The notes under the pieces were generated by a model that was not told where the DNA came from, did no database searches, and was given only the letters and a program-made list of their open reading frames with translations. Below are positions 53,177-63,591 of a stretch of 64,000 nucleotides of DNA, piece by piece. Origin of the DNA: Coralloluteibacterium thermophilum (GTDB taxonomy: Bacteria > Pseudomonadota > Gammaproteobacteria > Xanthomonadales > Xanthomonadaceae). Both the position numbers and the translations under genes were made by a program. The stretch covers positions 62,001 to 126,000 of the forward strand of contig NZ_JBHSGG010000002.1 of NCBI RefSeq assembly GCF_042654365.1, written 5' to 3'. Positions within the stretch are counted from its first letter, which is position 1, and every line of letters begins with the position of its first letter.

Positions 53177-54073
53177 TCAGACGCCGGGGCGGAATGCGTC
53201 CGGGCCGGGCCGGAAGGGACGCGGCCGGATGCCGAGCCGGGTCCAGTCGTCCCCGCCGGCGAGAAGGTCGCGGCGACTGCGTCGGAGCGCGTTCGCCGCG
53301 GCGCGCGCGCGCGGCGGACCGAGGGCGAGGAGCCGCTCGACCGGCCGGGACAGGAGGTCGGGGACGCGCAGGATGCGCGCCTGCGGCGCAGCCGCCGCCA
53401 AGCTGCGTCGCAGCATTTCGTCGAGGCCGAGGGTCTCCCCGCCGGGCAGCCGGAGGACCTCGCCGGCCAGTTCCGGCAGCTCGACTGCGCGCAGGAGAGC
53501 CTGGGCGAGATCGTCCACGTGCACCGGCTGGCGCAACCCGCCGCTCCCCCGCGGCACCGGAAGGAGGCGGGTGCGCGCGCCCAGCCGCACCAGCGGCGAC
53601 AGGCTGCGGTCGAGGCCGGCGCCCCAGATCAGGGTCGGCCGCAGCAGGGTCACCTGCCAGCCGCGCGCGGGCGCCGCGTCGAGCAGGGCGCGCTCCGCAG
53701 CCTGCAGGCGCGCCGCGAGCGCGCGCTCGGCGGGATCCTCGGCCTCGCGCTTGGTCTCGGCGCTCATCGAGGACAGCGCGGCCATGCGCAGGCCCGGCGG
53801 CAGCGGGCTGCGCAGCGCCCAGGCGACGAAGCCGTCCAGCGGCCCGGCGCTCACGATGGTGCCGGGACAGCCCCGCGCCGCGAGCGCATCGGCGAGCGCG
53901 CCGGTGTCGGCGAAGACGTCGCCCTGGAGGAAGTCCACCGCCGGATCGCCCCCCTGCGGTCGCCGGCTGACCGCCAGCACCGGCGCCGCCTGTCCGCGCA
54001 GGCGCGCGAGGACGCGGCCACCGACCGCACCGGTGGCGCCGAACACCAGCCAGCCGGGGGTCGTCTCGCGCAT
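53177..54073 (-). CDS. NAD-dependent epimerase/dehydratase-like (extended SDR) protein
   Basis: 298 residues. Rossmann start WLVFGATGAVGGRVLARL, then ALSSMSAETKREAEDPAERA and LLRPTLIWGAGLDRSLSPL, and HVDDLAQALLRAVEL, as in complex-I NDUFA9-like/atypical extended SDRs. The Tyr-x3-Lys active site is not obvious, so it may bind nucleotide without oxidoreductase activity. Divergent from the Mrp operon. Confidence 0.75.
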   Translation of the reverse strand: MRETTPGWLVFGATGAVGGRVLARLRGQAAPVLAVSRRPQGGDPAVDFLQGDVFADTGALADALAARGCPGTIVSAGPLDGFVAWALRSPLPPGLRMAALSSMSAETKREAEDPAERALAARLQAAERALLDAAPARGWQVTLLRPTLIWGAGLDRSLSPLVRLGARTRLLPVPRGSGGLRQPVHVDDLAQALLRAVELPELAGEVLRLPGGETLGLDEMLRRSLAAAAPQARILRVPDLLSRPVERLLALGPPRARAAANALRRSRRDLLAGGDDWTRLGIRPRPFRPGPDAFRPGV

Positions 54074-54182
54074 CCGACAAGCTTACCGGCTCCGCGACGA
54101 TCGCGACCGACACCGGTTATATGCGCGCCGCTCGGCGCACGTTTGAGACCGCTTCCGAAGCAGCGTCTTCACGGAAACCCGC

Positions 54183-54188
54183 TAGAAT
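54183..54188 (+). promoter_or_regulatory. -10-like hexamer upstream of the Mrp operon
   Basis: TAGAAT, 83 bases before the mrpA ATG, in the 198-bp divergent gap. No clear -35. Confidence 0.35.
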
Positions 54189-54271
54189 CCCGCCACGGTT
54201 TCGCCGCACCCGCGCCGCATGCGCGGCCGCGGCGTCCTCCGCACCGCCCACCTTCCTGATCGAGGACCGCG

Positions 54272-57046
54272 ATGCTCGAGGCATTGCTTGCGCTGCCCTT
54301 CGTGCTGGCAGCGTTGATCGCCTGCACCCCCGGCCTGTCGCGCCGGAACACGGCGCTCCTGGCCGCCGTCGCCCCGCTCGGCGGGCTGGCCCTGCTCGCC
54401 AGCCTGACACCGCGCGTGCTCGGCGGCGAGATCCTGCGCAGCACCCACGCCTGGATCCCGAGCGTCGGGCTGGACTTCGCCCTGCGCATCGACGGCTACG
54501 CGTGGATGTTCGGCGGCCTGGTGCTCGCCATCGGCGCGCTCATCGTGCTGTACGCGCACTACTACCTGAGCCCGCGCGACAGCGCCCGGCGCTTCTACGG
54601 CCTGCTGCTGCTGTTCATGGGCGCGATGCTGGGCCTGGCGATCTCCGGCAACCTCCTGCTGCTGGTGGTGTTCTGGGAGCTGACCAGCATCAGCTCGTTC
54701 CTGCTGATCGGCTTCTGGCAGCACCGCCAGGACGCCCGCCAGGGCGCACGCATGGCGCTGACCGTCACCGGCGGCGGCGGTCTCGCGCTGCTGGCCGGCG
54801 TGGTCGTGCTCGGCCGCATCGTCGGCAGCTACGACCTCGACACCGTGCTCGCCTCGGGCGAGCTGGTGCGTGCCCACGCGCTCTACCCGGCGGCGCTGGT
54901 CCTGATCCTGCTGGGCGCCTTCACCAAGTCGGCGCAGTTCCCGTTCCACTTCTGGCTGCCGCACGCGATGGCGGCCCCGACCCCGATCTCGGCCTACCTG
55001 CACTCCGCGGCGATGGTGAAGGCCGGCGTGTTCCTCATCGCACGCCTGCACCCGACCCTGGCCGGCAGCGAGCTGTTCTTCATCCTGGTGTGCTGCGCGG
55101 GCGCGGCGACCTTCCTGGTCGGCTCGTTCTTCGCGATCTGGCAGCACGACCTCAAGGGCCTGCTCGCCTATTCCACGATCTCGCACCTGGGCCTCATCAC
55201 CCTGCTGTTCGGCCTGTCCACGCCCATGGCCGTGGTCGCGGGCCTGTTCCACATCCTCAACCACGCCACGTTCAAGGCCTCGCTGTTCATGGCCGCGGGC
55301 ATCATCGACCACGAGACCGGCACCCGCGACCTTCGCCGGCTCGGCGGCCTGCGCAGGCTGATGCCCTGGACCTCGGCGCTGGCGGTCGTCGCGACCCTGG
55401 CGATGGCCGGCGTGCCCCTGCTCAACGGCTTCCTGTCGAAGGAGATGTTCTTCACCGAGGCCGCCGACCTGCCGGGCCCGGCCTGGGTGCGCAACGTGAT
55501 GTCCGGCATCGCGGTGCTCGGCGGCCTGTTCAGCGTGGCCTACAGCCTGCGCTTCCTGCACGACGCCTTCCTCGGCACCGCGCCGCGCGACATCGAGATC
55601 ACCGCGCACGAGCCGCCGCGCTTCATGCGCGTGCCGGTCGAGGTGCTGGTGGTGCTGTGCGTGGCGGTGGGCGTGCTGCCGGCCTACACCATCGCGCCGG
55701 TGCTGGCCGCCGGCGTCTCCGGCGTGCTCGGCGCGGCGGCGCCGGACTACTACCTGGCGATCTGGCACGGCTTCAACCTGCCGCTGGTGATGAGCATCGT
55801 CAGCCTGGTCGGCGGCTTCGCGCTCTACACCATGCTGCGCCGGCACACCGACGTCCACGCCGCGGAGAGCACCTCGCTGGTGCGCAGCGTGTACGACCGG
55901 ATCATGGACGGGGTGTTCGCCTTGGCGGCCGGCACGACCCGCGTGCTGGAGAACGGCAGCCTGCAGCGCTACATGCGCCTGCTGGCGGTGGCCACCCTCG
56001 TGATGGCGGTGGCGCCCTTCGTCCAGGGCTACACGCTCGGCGACATCGCGCGCGTGCAGGCGCTGCCCTGGCTCGGCGTGCTGCTGTGGGGCCTGATCGT
56101 GGCGACCGCGATCGGCACGGTGCTGCTGCATCACCAGCGCCTCAAGGCGGTGATCGTGCTCGGCGCGGTCGGCCTCGGCGTGAGCCTGGCCTTCGTCATG
56201 CTCTCCGCGCCGGACCTGGCGCTGACCCAGCTGCTGGTCGAGATGGCCACCATCGCGCTGGTGCTGCTGGCGATGAACTACCTGCCGCAGACCACGCCGC
56301 GCGAACCGCTCGGCCGGCGCGTGCGCGACGCGGTGCTCGCCATCGCGGGCGGCCTCGGCGTCGCCGTGCTGGCCTACGCCACCCTGACGCGCGACCTCGA
56401 CAGCGTGTCCGGCGAGATGCTCGCGCGCGCCCTGCCCGACGGCGGCGGCACCAACGTGGTCAACATCATCCTGGTGGACTTCCGCGGCTTCGACACGCTG
56501 GGCGAGATCACGGTCTTCGCCATCGCCGGCCTCCTGATCCACGCCCTGCTGCAGCGCATGGAGATCCTGCCCGAGCGCTGGGTGGACGGGCCACCGATGC
56601 GCATGGCCATCCCGACGGTGGTGGTGCAGCTCCTGCTGCCGGTGGCGCTCGCGGTCTCGGCCTACCTGTTCCTGCGCGGCCACAACCAGCCGGGCGGCGG
56701 CTTCATCGCCGGCCTCGTCCTGGTGGTGCCCATGCTGCTCATGTACCTGGTCAGCGGCGTGGGACGCGTGCACGAGCGCCTGGCGCCGAACTACCCGCGC
56801 ATCATCGGCATCGGCCTGCTGCTGGCCGTGGCCACGGGCGTCGCGCCGATGCTGTTCGGCCTGCCCTTCCTCACCAGCGACCACTGGCATCCGCACCTGC
56901 CGGTGATCGGCGAAGTGCCGATCGCCAGCGTGCTCGGCTTCGACCTCGGCGTGTACCTCGTCGTCGGCGCCGCCAGCCTGCTGGCCCTGTCCTCGCTGGG
57001 CGCCATCCGGCGCCCCGCCTCGACCCCCACCAAGGAGTCCCGTTGA
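54272..57046 (+). CDS. mrpA: Mrp-type Na+/H+ antiporter subunit A/B fusion
   Basis: 924-residue inner-membrane protein. The first about 500 residues are complex-I NuoL-like: KSAQFPFHFWLPHAMAAPTPISAYLHSAAMVKAG (cited in parts: FPFHFWLPHAM, PTPISAYLHSAAMVKAG) and ISHLGLITLLFGL. The C-terminal about 200 residues are MnhB-like: RMAIPTVVVQLLLPVALAVS, RGHNQPGGGFIAGLVLVVP and LGFDLGVYLVV. A and B are therefore one polypeptide, as in other gammaproteobacterial Mrp systems. Its TGA overlaps the mrpC ATG. The complex exports Na+ and supports alkaline pH and salt tolerance. Confidence 0.95.
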   Translation: MLEALLALPFVLAALIACTPGLSRRNTALLAAVAPLGGLALLASLTPRVLGGEILRSTHAWIPSVGLDFALRIDGYAWMFGGLVLAIGALIVLYAHYYLSPRDSARRFYGLLLLFMGAMLGLAISGNLLLLVVFWELTSISSFLLIGFWQHRQDARQGARMALTVTGGGGLALLAGVVVLGRIVGSYDLDTVLASGELVRAHALYPAALVLILLGAFTKSAQFPFHFWLPHAMAAPTPISAYLHSAAMVKAGVFLIARLHPTLAGSELFFILVCCAGAATFLVGSFFAIWQHDLKGLLAYSTISHLGLITLLFGLSTPMAVVAGLFHILNHATFKASLFMAAGIIDHETGTRDLRRLGGLRRLMPWTSALAVVATLAMAGVPLLNGFLSKEMFFTEAADLPGPAWVRNVMSGIAVLGGLFSVAYSLRFLHDAFLGTAPRDIEITAHEPPRFMRVPVEVLVVLCVAVGVLPAYTIAPVLAAGVSGVLGAAAPDYYLAIWHGFNLPLVMSIVSLVGGFALYTMLRRHTDVHAAESTSLVRSVYDRIMDGVFALAAGTTRVLENGSLQRYMRLLAVATLVMAVAPFVQGYTLGDIARVQALPWLGVLLWGLIVATAIGTVLLHHQRLKAVIVLGAVGLGVSLAFVMLSAPDLALTQLLVEMATIALVLLAMNYLPQTTPREPLGRRVRDAVLAIAGGLGVAVLAYATLTRDLDSVSGEMLARALPDGGGTNVVNIILVDFRGFDTLGEITVFAIAGLLIHALLQRMEILPERWVDGPPMRMAIPTVVVQLLLPVALAVSAYLFLRGHNQPGGGFIAGLVLVVPMLLMYLVSGVGRVHERLAPNYPRIIGIGLLLAVATGVAPMLFGLPFLTSDHWHPHLPVIGEVPIASVLGFDLGVYLVVGAASLLALSSLGAIRRPASTPTKESR

Positions 57047-57450
57047 TGGAACTGGCGTTCGCCTCCGCCGTGGGCGTGCTGTTCGCCGCCGGCATCTACC
57101 TGGTGCTGCGCGCGCGCACCTTCGAGCTCATCCTCGGCCTGACCCTGCTGTCCTACGGGGTCAACCTGCTGCTGTTCTCGATGGGCCGGCTGGTCGTCGG
57201 TGCGCCGCCGGTCCTGCTCGAAGGCGTCGCAGCGACCCGCGACAACCACGCCGACCCGCTGCCGCAGGCACTGGTGCTCACCGCCATCGTGATCGCCTTC
57301 GCGATGACGGCCGTGCTGCTGGTCGTCGCCCTGCGCAGCCGCGCCGACAACGCCAGCGACCACGTCGACGCGCAGGAGCGCGACGGCGCGGTGGCCGGCG
57401 AGCCGGCCGATCCGCGCGACATCCCGGTGCAGGCGGAGGTGCGTCGATGA
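57046..57450 (+). CDS. mrpC: Mrp antiporter subunit C
   Basis: 134 residues, NuoK-like with three spans. FAAGIYLVLRARTFELILGLTLLSYGVNLLLFSMG (cited in parts: GIYLVLRARTFELILGLTL, SYGVNLLLFSMGRL) and DPLPQALVLTAIVIAFAMTA are family signatures, including the Glu of the proton path. The last 35 residues are a polar tail. Overlaps both neighbours. Confidence 0.93.
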   Translation: MELAFASAVGVLFAAGIYLVLRARTFELILGLTLLSYGVNLLLFSMGRLVVGAPPVLLEGVAATRDNHADPLPQALVLTAIVIAFAMTAVLLVVALRSRADNASDHVDAQERDGAVAGEPADPRDIPVQAEVRR

Positions 57451-58994
57451 CGGCACACCTGCCGGTGTTCCCGGTCCTCGGTCCGCTGCTGCTGGCCGGC
57501 GTCCTCCTGCTCGTCGAACGCAGCGACATCCGCGTGCGGCGCTGGCTCGGCCTGGCCGGCTGCGTGGCCTGGATCGCGGTGGCCGCGGCCCTGGTCGCGG
57601 AAGCCGCGACCGGCAGCGTGAGCGTCTACCTCCTCGGCGACTGGCCGGCGCGGCTCGGCATCGCCCTGGCGGTGGACCGCCTGTCGGCGCTCATGGTGCT
57701 GACCACGGCCCTGCTGGCCCTGCCCTGCCTGCTCTACGCGGCGGACGGCTGGGACGCGCGCGCGCCCTATTTCCACGCCTTCTTCCAGCTGCAGCTCGCG
57801 GGCCTGTTCGGCGCCTTCCTGACCGCGGACCTGTTCAACCTGTTCGTGTTCTTCGAGCTGCTGCTGATCGCCTCCTACGGGATCATGCTCTCCGGCGGCC
57901 GCGGCACGCGGATGGCGGCCGGCATGCAGTACGTGGCGTTCAACGTCGGCGTGTCGGTGCTGTTCCTGATCGCCGTGGGCCTGCTCTACGGCCTCACCGG
58001 CACGCTCAACATGGCCGAGATGGCCGCGCGCGTCGCCGTGGCCGCGGAAGGCAACCTGGGCACCATCCGCGCCGCCGCGGGCGTGCTGCTGGTGGTGTTC
58101 TGCGCCAAGGCGGCCCTGCTTCCGCTCTACCTGTGGCTGCCCGACACCTACGCCCGCGCGCCGGCGGCCGCGGCCGCGCTGTTCGCGGTGATGACCAAGC
58201 TCGGCATCTACTGCGTGCTGCGGGTGTACACGGCGGTGTTCGGCGCCGAGCCGGTCGCCGACGTGGCCTGGCCGTGGGTGATGCCCCTGGCCATCGCGCT
58301 GCTGTTCCTGGCCGCGCTCGGCACCCTGGCCTCGCGCAGCCTGCGCCACATGGCCGCGCATCTCGTGCTGGTGTCGGCGGCGACGCTGTTCATCGCGTTC
58401 GCCCTGGTCACGCCGGCGTCGATCGCCGCCGGCCTGTACTACCTGGTGCACAGTGCACTGGCGGGCGGCGCGCTGTTCCTGCTCGCCGATGCGGTGCTCC
58501 GCCAGCGCCCGCGGCTGGGCGATGCACTGACCGCCGGCGAGGCGGTGCGGCAGCCCATGCTGCTGGGCGTCGGCTTCATCCTGATCGCGGTCGCGCTGGT
58601 CGGCCTGCCGCCGCTGCCTGGCTTCGTCGGCAAGCTCACCCTGCTCGCGGCGACCCCGGGCGCCGGCGGCCCGACCGGCTGGATCTTCGCCGCCGTGCTG
58701 ATCTCCAGCCTCGCGGTCATGGTCGCGATGGCGCGCAGCGGCAGCCAGCTGTTCTGGAAGCGGGACGCGGCCGTCGAGGTCGCGGAGACCCCGGACGCGG
58801 CCGACGCCGCGCCCGCGCGCGGCGTCCACGTCGCCGCGGTGGCCCTGCTGGTCGCGATGAACCTTGCGCTCTCCGTCGCGGCCGAGCCGGTGCTGACCTA
58901 CACCCGCGCGGCGGGCGAGCAGCTGCTCGCGCCGCAGCCCTATCTCGACGGCGTCCGCGGCGCCCTGCCGCAGCGCGAAGGAGGAGACGAATGA
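57447..58994 (+). CDS. mrpD: Mrp antiporter subunit D
   Basis: 515 residues, NuoM/N-like with about 14 spans. Key pieces: LAVDRLSALMVLTTALLALP, FFELLLIASYGIMLSGG (with the conserved Glu), CAKAALLPLYLWLPDTYARAP (with the transmembrane Lys) and PPLPGFVGKLTLL. Four-base overlap with mrpC and mrpE. Confidence 0.95.
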   Translation: MTAHLPVFPVLGPLLLAGVLLLVERSDIRVRRWLGLAGCVAWIAVAAALVAEAATGSVSVYLLGDWPARLGIALAVDRLSALMVLTTALLALPCLLYAADGWDARAPYFHAFFQLQLAGLFGAFLTADLFNLFVFFELLLIASYGIMLSGGRGTRMAAGMQYVAFNVGVSVLFLIAVGLLYGLTGTLNMAEMAARVAVAAEGNLGTIRAAAGVLLVVFCAKAALLPLYLWLPDTYARAPAAAAALFAVMTKLGIYCVLRVYTAVFGAEPVADVAWPWVMPLAIALLFLAALGTLASRSLRHMAAHLVLVSAATLFIAFALVTPASIAAGLYYLVHSALAGGALFLLADAVLRQRPRLGDALTAGEAVRQPMLLGVGFILIAVALVGLPPLPGFVGKLTLLAATPGAGGPTGWIFAAVLISSLAVMVAMARSGSQLFWKRDAAVEVAETPDAADAAPARGVHVAAVALLVAMNLALSVAAEPVLTYTRAAGEQLLAPQPYLDGVRGALPQREGGDE

Positions 58995-59476
58995 GCCGCC
59001 TGTTTCCCGCGCCCCTGCTCAGCGTCGCGGTCTTCCTGACCTGGCTTCTGCTGGCCAACTCCATCGCACCGGGACAGCTGCTGCTCGGCGCCGTGTTCGG
59101 CATCGCCCTGCCCTGGCTGGTGCGCGACCTGCGCGACGACCGCCCGCGCATGCGCCGCCCGGGCGTCGCGCTGCGGCTGGCGCTGCGGGTCGGCTGGGAC
59201 ATCCTGGTCGGCAGCGTCGACGTCGCGCGCCGCATCCTCGGCCGCGAGTCGGCGATCCGCCCGGAGTTCGTCTGGGTGCCGCTCGACATCCGCGACGTGC
59301 ACGGCATCTCGGCCCTGGCCGGCATCATCACGCTGACCCCCGGCACGCTGTCGGCGGAGCTCAGCGAGGACCGCCGCCACCTGCTCGTGCACTGTTTCCA
59401 CACCGACGACGCCCAGTCCATCGTGCGCACGATCAAGACGCGCTACGAGGCCCCGCTGATGGAGATCTTCCCGTGA
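58991..59476 (+). CDS. mrpE: Mrp antiporter subunit E
   Basis: 161 residues with two N-terminal spans and a soluble part. FLTWLLLANSIAPGQLLLG, LDIRDVHGISALAGIITLTP and GTLSAELSEDRRHLLVHCF are typical of MnhE/MrpE. Overlaps mrpD and mrpF by four bases each. Confidence 0.93.
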   Translation: MSRLFPAPLLSVAVFLTWLLLANSIAPGQLLLGAVFGIALPWLVRDLRDDRPRMRRPGVALRLALRVGWDILVGSVDVARRILGRESAIRPEFVWVPLDIRDVHGISALAGIITLTPGTLSAELSEDRRHLLVHCFHTDDAQSIVRTIKTRYEAPLMEIFP

Positions 59477-59742
59477 TCGGCATCGCCCTCATCGCCGGCA
59501 CCGCGATGGTCGCCGTCGCCGTGCTGCTGACCCTCTACCGACTGATCCGCGGGCCGTCGGCGCCGGACCGCATCCTTGCGCTCGACACCCTCTACATCAA
59601 CACCATCGCGCTGCTGGTGCTGCTCGGCATCCAGCTCGACACCACCATGTACTTCGAGGCGGCGCTGATCATCGCGATGCTCGGCTTCGCCGGCACGCTG
59701 GCGCTGTGCAAGTACGTCATCCGCGGGAGGATCATCGAATGA
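59473..59742 (+). CDS. mrpF: Mrp antiporter subunit F
   Basis: 89 residues, three spans. LYRLIRGPSAPDRILALDTL is the conserved cytoplasmic segment; LIIAMLGFAGTLALCKYVIRG ends the protein. GTG start. Confidence 0.93.
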   Translation: MIGIALIAGTAMVAVAVLLTLYRLIRGPSAPDRILALDTLYINTIALLVLLGIQLDTTMYFEAALIIAMLGFAGTLALCKYVIRGRIIE

Positions 59743-60086
59743 ACCCGTCCGTCGTCGTCGAGTTCCTGGTCTCCGCGCTGATCCTGGTCGGCGCCGGCTT
59801 CATGCTGGTCGGCTCGCTCGGGCTCGCCAAGCTGTCGGAGATCTACAAGCGCCTGCACGGGCCCGCCAAGGCCACCACCGTCGGCATCGGCGCCCTGCTG
59901 GTCGCCTCCATCGTGCGCCACACCCTCCTCGGGGAGGGACTGCACCTGCGCGAACTGCTGGTGACCGCCTTCCTGTTCCTCACCGCACCGGTCAGCGCCC
60001 ACCTGATGGCGCGCGCGGCGCTGGCGCTCGATCCGGACGCGCGCCCGAAGATCCGCGAGGGCCGCGCACCCGCGCCGGAGGGCTGA
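59739..60086 (+). CDS. mrpG: Mrp antiporter subunit G
   Basis: 115 residues, three spans. ILVGAGFMLVGSLGLAKLSE, IYKRLHGPAKATTVGIGALL and FLTAPVSAHLMARAAL are hallmarks of MnhG/MrpG. Last gene of the operon. Confidence 0.93.
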   Translation: MNPSVVVEFLVSALILVGAGFMLVGSLGLAKLSEIYKRLHGPAKATTVGIGALLVASIVRHTLLGEGLHLRELLVTAFLFLTAPVSAHLMARAALALDPDARPKIREGRAPAPEG

Positions 60087-60093
60087 GCGCCGC

Positions 60094-61008
60094 TCAGCCC
60101 TCCTCGCGACGCCCGGCGCGGCTCGCCCGGGGGTCGCGCACCAGCAGCACGTCGGTGCCGGCGCATTCGAGGATGCGTCGCGCCATGCTGCCCAGCACGA
60201 TGTCGAACAGCGCGCCGCGGCCGTGGGTCGCGAGCAGCAGCAGGTCGGGGGCCCGCTCGCGCACGTGGTCGCGCAGCAGGCGCGCGGGATCGCCGTGCTC
60301 GACGACGATGTCCGCCGCCTGCCGCAGCGGCGCGGGCAGCCCCGCCTCCTCGAGCACCTCGCGCGCCTCCAGCATGGCCGCGCTGCGCGCCTCGGCCACC
60401 GCCTCCTCGCGGGAACGGTCGCGCAGCCCCAGCAGGGGCACGTCCACCGCATGGAACAGGGTCAGCCTGCCTTCGGGGAAGAAGGCCGCGCCCACCCGCA
60501 GGGCGTACCGCGAGGACGTCGAGAAATCGTTGGCCGCCACCATGGTCGCGTAGGGCCGGCGCGGCCGGTTCTGCACGACGAGCACCGGCAGCGTCGCGCG
60601 CCGCACCAGCCAGTCGACGGTGGTACCGAGCAGGCGGCGCCCCAGGGTCTCGTTGCGCGCCACGCCGGTGACGATCAGCCCGCAGTCGAACTCGAGCGCG
60701 GTCGCCAGCAGGGCCTCGCCCGGATGGCCCTCCTCGACCCGCAGGACCAGGTCCACGTCGTCGGCATCGGCATCCGCGCGCAGGCGCCGCAGCGCCGCCT
60801 CCAGCGGATCCGGGCGCTCCGGCACGTGGCCGGCGGCGGCTTCGGCCAGCAGTCGCACCGAGGGATCGAGCACGGTGAGCACCACCAGGCGGGCCTGCCA
60901 CTGCCGGGCCAGGGCGACGGCGCGGTCGAGCGCGCGGTCGCAGCGGGCGCTGAGGTCGGTGGCCAGCAGGATGGCGCGGGGCGGGACGATGGGACTTGCT
61001 TCCGGCAT
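60094..61008 (-). CDS. Tandem universal stress protein
   Basis: 304 residues with two UspA-type domains. The first has ILLATDLSARCDRALDRAVALA and LIVTGVARNETLGRRLLG; the second ATMVAANDFSTSSRYALRV and LLLLATHGRGALFDIVLGS, followed by a G-x-D-V-LLVR tail. The G-2x-G-9x-G(S/T) ATP site is only partly kept in the first domain and appears as THGRGALFDIVLGS in the second. GGAG lies 7 bases before the ATG at 61008. Seven bases separate its end from the convergent mrpG. Confidence 0.9.
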   Translation of the reverse strand: MPEASPIVPPRAILLATDLSARCDRALDRAVALARQWQARLVVLTVLDPSVRLLAEAAAGHVPERPDPLEAALRRLRADADADDVDLVLRVEEGHPGEALLATALEFDCGLIVTGVARNETLGRRLLGTTVDWLVRRATLPVLVVQNRPRRPYATMVAANDFSTSSRYALRVGAAFFPEGRLTLFHAVDVPLLGLRDRSREEAVAEARSAAMLEAREVLEEAGLPAPLRQAADIVVEHGDPARLLRDHVRERAPDLLLLATHGRGALFDIVLGSMARRILECAGTDVLLVRDPRASRAGRREEG

Positions 61009-61042
61009 CGGGGACTCCTCGGTTCCGGGCGGCACGGCCGCC

Positions 61043-61702
61043 TCAACTGCAGCCTTCGACGTAGTCGACCTGGGGCGGGATGCCCAGGCGCCACGCGGTC
61101 ACGCGGCCGTCGGCGTCGGTGGCGAACACCAGGCGCGCATCGCCCTGGTCGGCGGGGACGGCCAGGTACTCGCCGCCCTCGACGTACTTGTGCGGGGTCC
61201 GCTGGAGGCGGTCGGGATAGCGCGCGGCGATCTCCGCGACCGACATGCCGACGGTGCCGCCGCCGGGGGCGACGATCTCGGGCGTGTCCACGTCCAGGCG
61301 CACGAACCGCCCGTCCTCCAGCATGAAGGCCAGCCGGAAGCCGTCGTCGCCCGCGGGGTACGGGAACAGATAACGGCAGCTCGCGCCCTCGGCGGCCGGC
61401 TGCTCGCGCATCTCGCGTCCCCAGGCCATGCGCAGGGCCTCCTCGTCGTCGCCGAACGCTGCGGGGCCGAAGCCCTCGAAGCCGACGACGTCGGACAGGC
61501 GCGCGACGGCGCTGCGCGTTCCGGACGCCCCTGCTCCGGGGACCGGCGTGGCCGACGCCGACGGCGCGGGCGCAGGTCCGGCATCGGCACCGGGCGGCAG
61601 CGGCGTGGACTGCGGCTCGGCGTCGGAGGTCGCGGGCGCACCGCAGGCGGTGAGCGCCGCGGCGAGGCCCAGGATCAGACAACAGCGGATCGGCGACGGC
61701 AT
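61043..61702 (-). CDS. Lipoprotein of unknown function
   Basis: 219 residues. Lipobox LAAALTAC near residue 20, an Ala/Pro/Ser linker of about 45 residues, then a globular domain (GFEGFGPAAFGDDEEALRMAWG; CRYLFPYP; GMSVAEIAARYPDRLQRTPH; EGGEYLAVPADQGDARLVFATDADGRV). It resembles small periplasmic lectin/inhibitor-like proteins with a Cys near the end, but no family was firmly recognised. Confidence 0.7.
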   Translation of the reverse strand: MPSPIRCCLILGLAAALTACGAPATSDAEPQSTPLPPGADAGPAPAPSASATPVPGAGASGTRSAVARLSDVVGFEGFGPAAFGDDEEALRMAWGREMREQPAAEGASCRYLFPYPAGDDGFRLAFMLEDGRFVRLDVDTPEIVAPGGGTVGMSVAEIAARYPDRLQRTPHKYVEGGEYLAVPADQGDARLVFATDADGRVTAWRLGIPPQVDYVEGCS

Positions 61703-61755
61703 GGGCGAGGCTCCGGTCGGGGCGCCCAGCCTACCGCGCCCCGGTGTCGCCATCG

Positions 61756-63051
<1,296 letters not shown>

Positions 63052-63092
63052 GCCGATGCTCCGCAAGGCACGGCGCCGTGGCGCCGGTTGTT

Positions 63093-63098
63093 AATCTA
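63093..63098 (-). promoter_or_regulatory. -10-like hexamer upstream of hmgA
   Basis: TAGATT on the minus strand, 41 bases before the hmgA ATG, in an AT-richer patch of the divergent gap. No clear -35. Confidence 0.3.
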
Positions 63099-63151
63099 TG
63101 TGAGCGTGGCGCGAAGGCCGCGCGCACACCAGCCAATCAGGGGAAACCACT

Positions 63152-63538
63152 GTGATCTCATCCGAAAGCGCCGTCGCGCCACGTCCCGGCACGCCCTCCG
63201 TCGCGGAACTCGCCCGGCCTCTGGCCGCCGGCAAGGGCTGGCTCAAGTTCGTCGGCATCATGTTCATCGTGCAGGGCGCGCTGACGGCCCTCTCCATCGT
63301 CGGCATCCTCATCGCCTGGCTGCCGATCTGGATCGGCGTGCTGGTGATGCAGAGCGCGAACGCCATCGAGGAGGCCGTGCGGAACGACGACGCCGCGGCG
63401 CTGCGGACGGCCCTGTCCAAGCTGAGGACCTACTTCGTCATCCAGGGCGTGCTGTTCCTCGTCGGCCTCGCCCTGATCGTGCTGTACGTCTTCGTCTTCG
63501 GCGCGGCGATGCTGGCGATGTTCGGCCAGGTGCGTTGA
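63152..63538 (+). CDS. DUF5362-like membrane protein
   Basis: 128 residues with three hydrophobic segments (LKFVGIMFIVQGALTALSIVGI, IAWLPIWIGVLVMQSANAI and YFVIQGVLFLVGLALIVLYV). The GWLKFVG and LPIWIGVLVMQSAN pieces are like DUF5362 proteins. GTG start. Function unknown; it lies between the two tyrosine-catabolic genes. Confidence 0.7.
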   Translation: MISSESAVAPRPGTPSVAELARPLAAGKGWLKFVGIMFIVQGALTALSIVGILIAWLPIWIGVLVMQSANAIEEAVRNDDAAALRTALSKLRTYFVIQGVLFLVGLALIVLYVFVFGAAMLAMFGQVR

Positions 63539-63552
63539 CGACGTGAACCGAG

Positions 63553-63581
63553 GACGGAGACGGCGCCATGCCGTCTCCGTC
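63553..63581. terminator. Hairpin between convergent genes
   Basis: Perfect 12-bp stem (GACGGAGACGGC / GCCGTCTCCGTC) with a 5-base loop, midway between the DUF5362 and hppD ends. No T run on either strand. Confidence 0.55.
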
Positions 63582-63591
63582 GGCAGGGGGG

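Noticed and set aside
54182..56896. 904-codon minus-strand frame opposite mrpA
   Set aside because: Gln/His/Ala/Arg-rich shadow of a well-recognised membrane protein gene.
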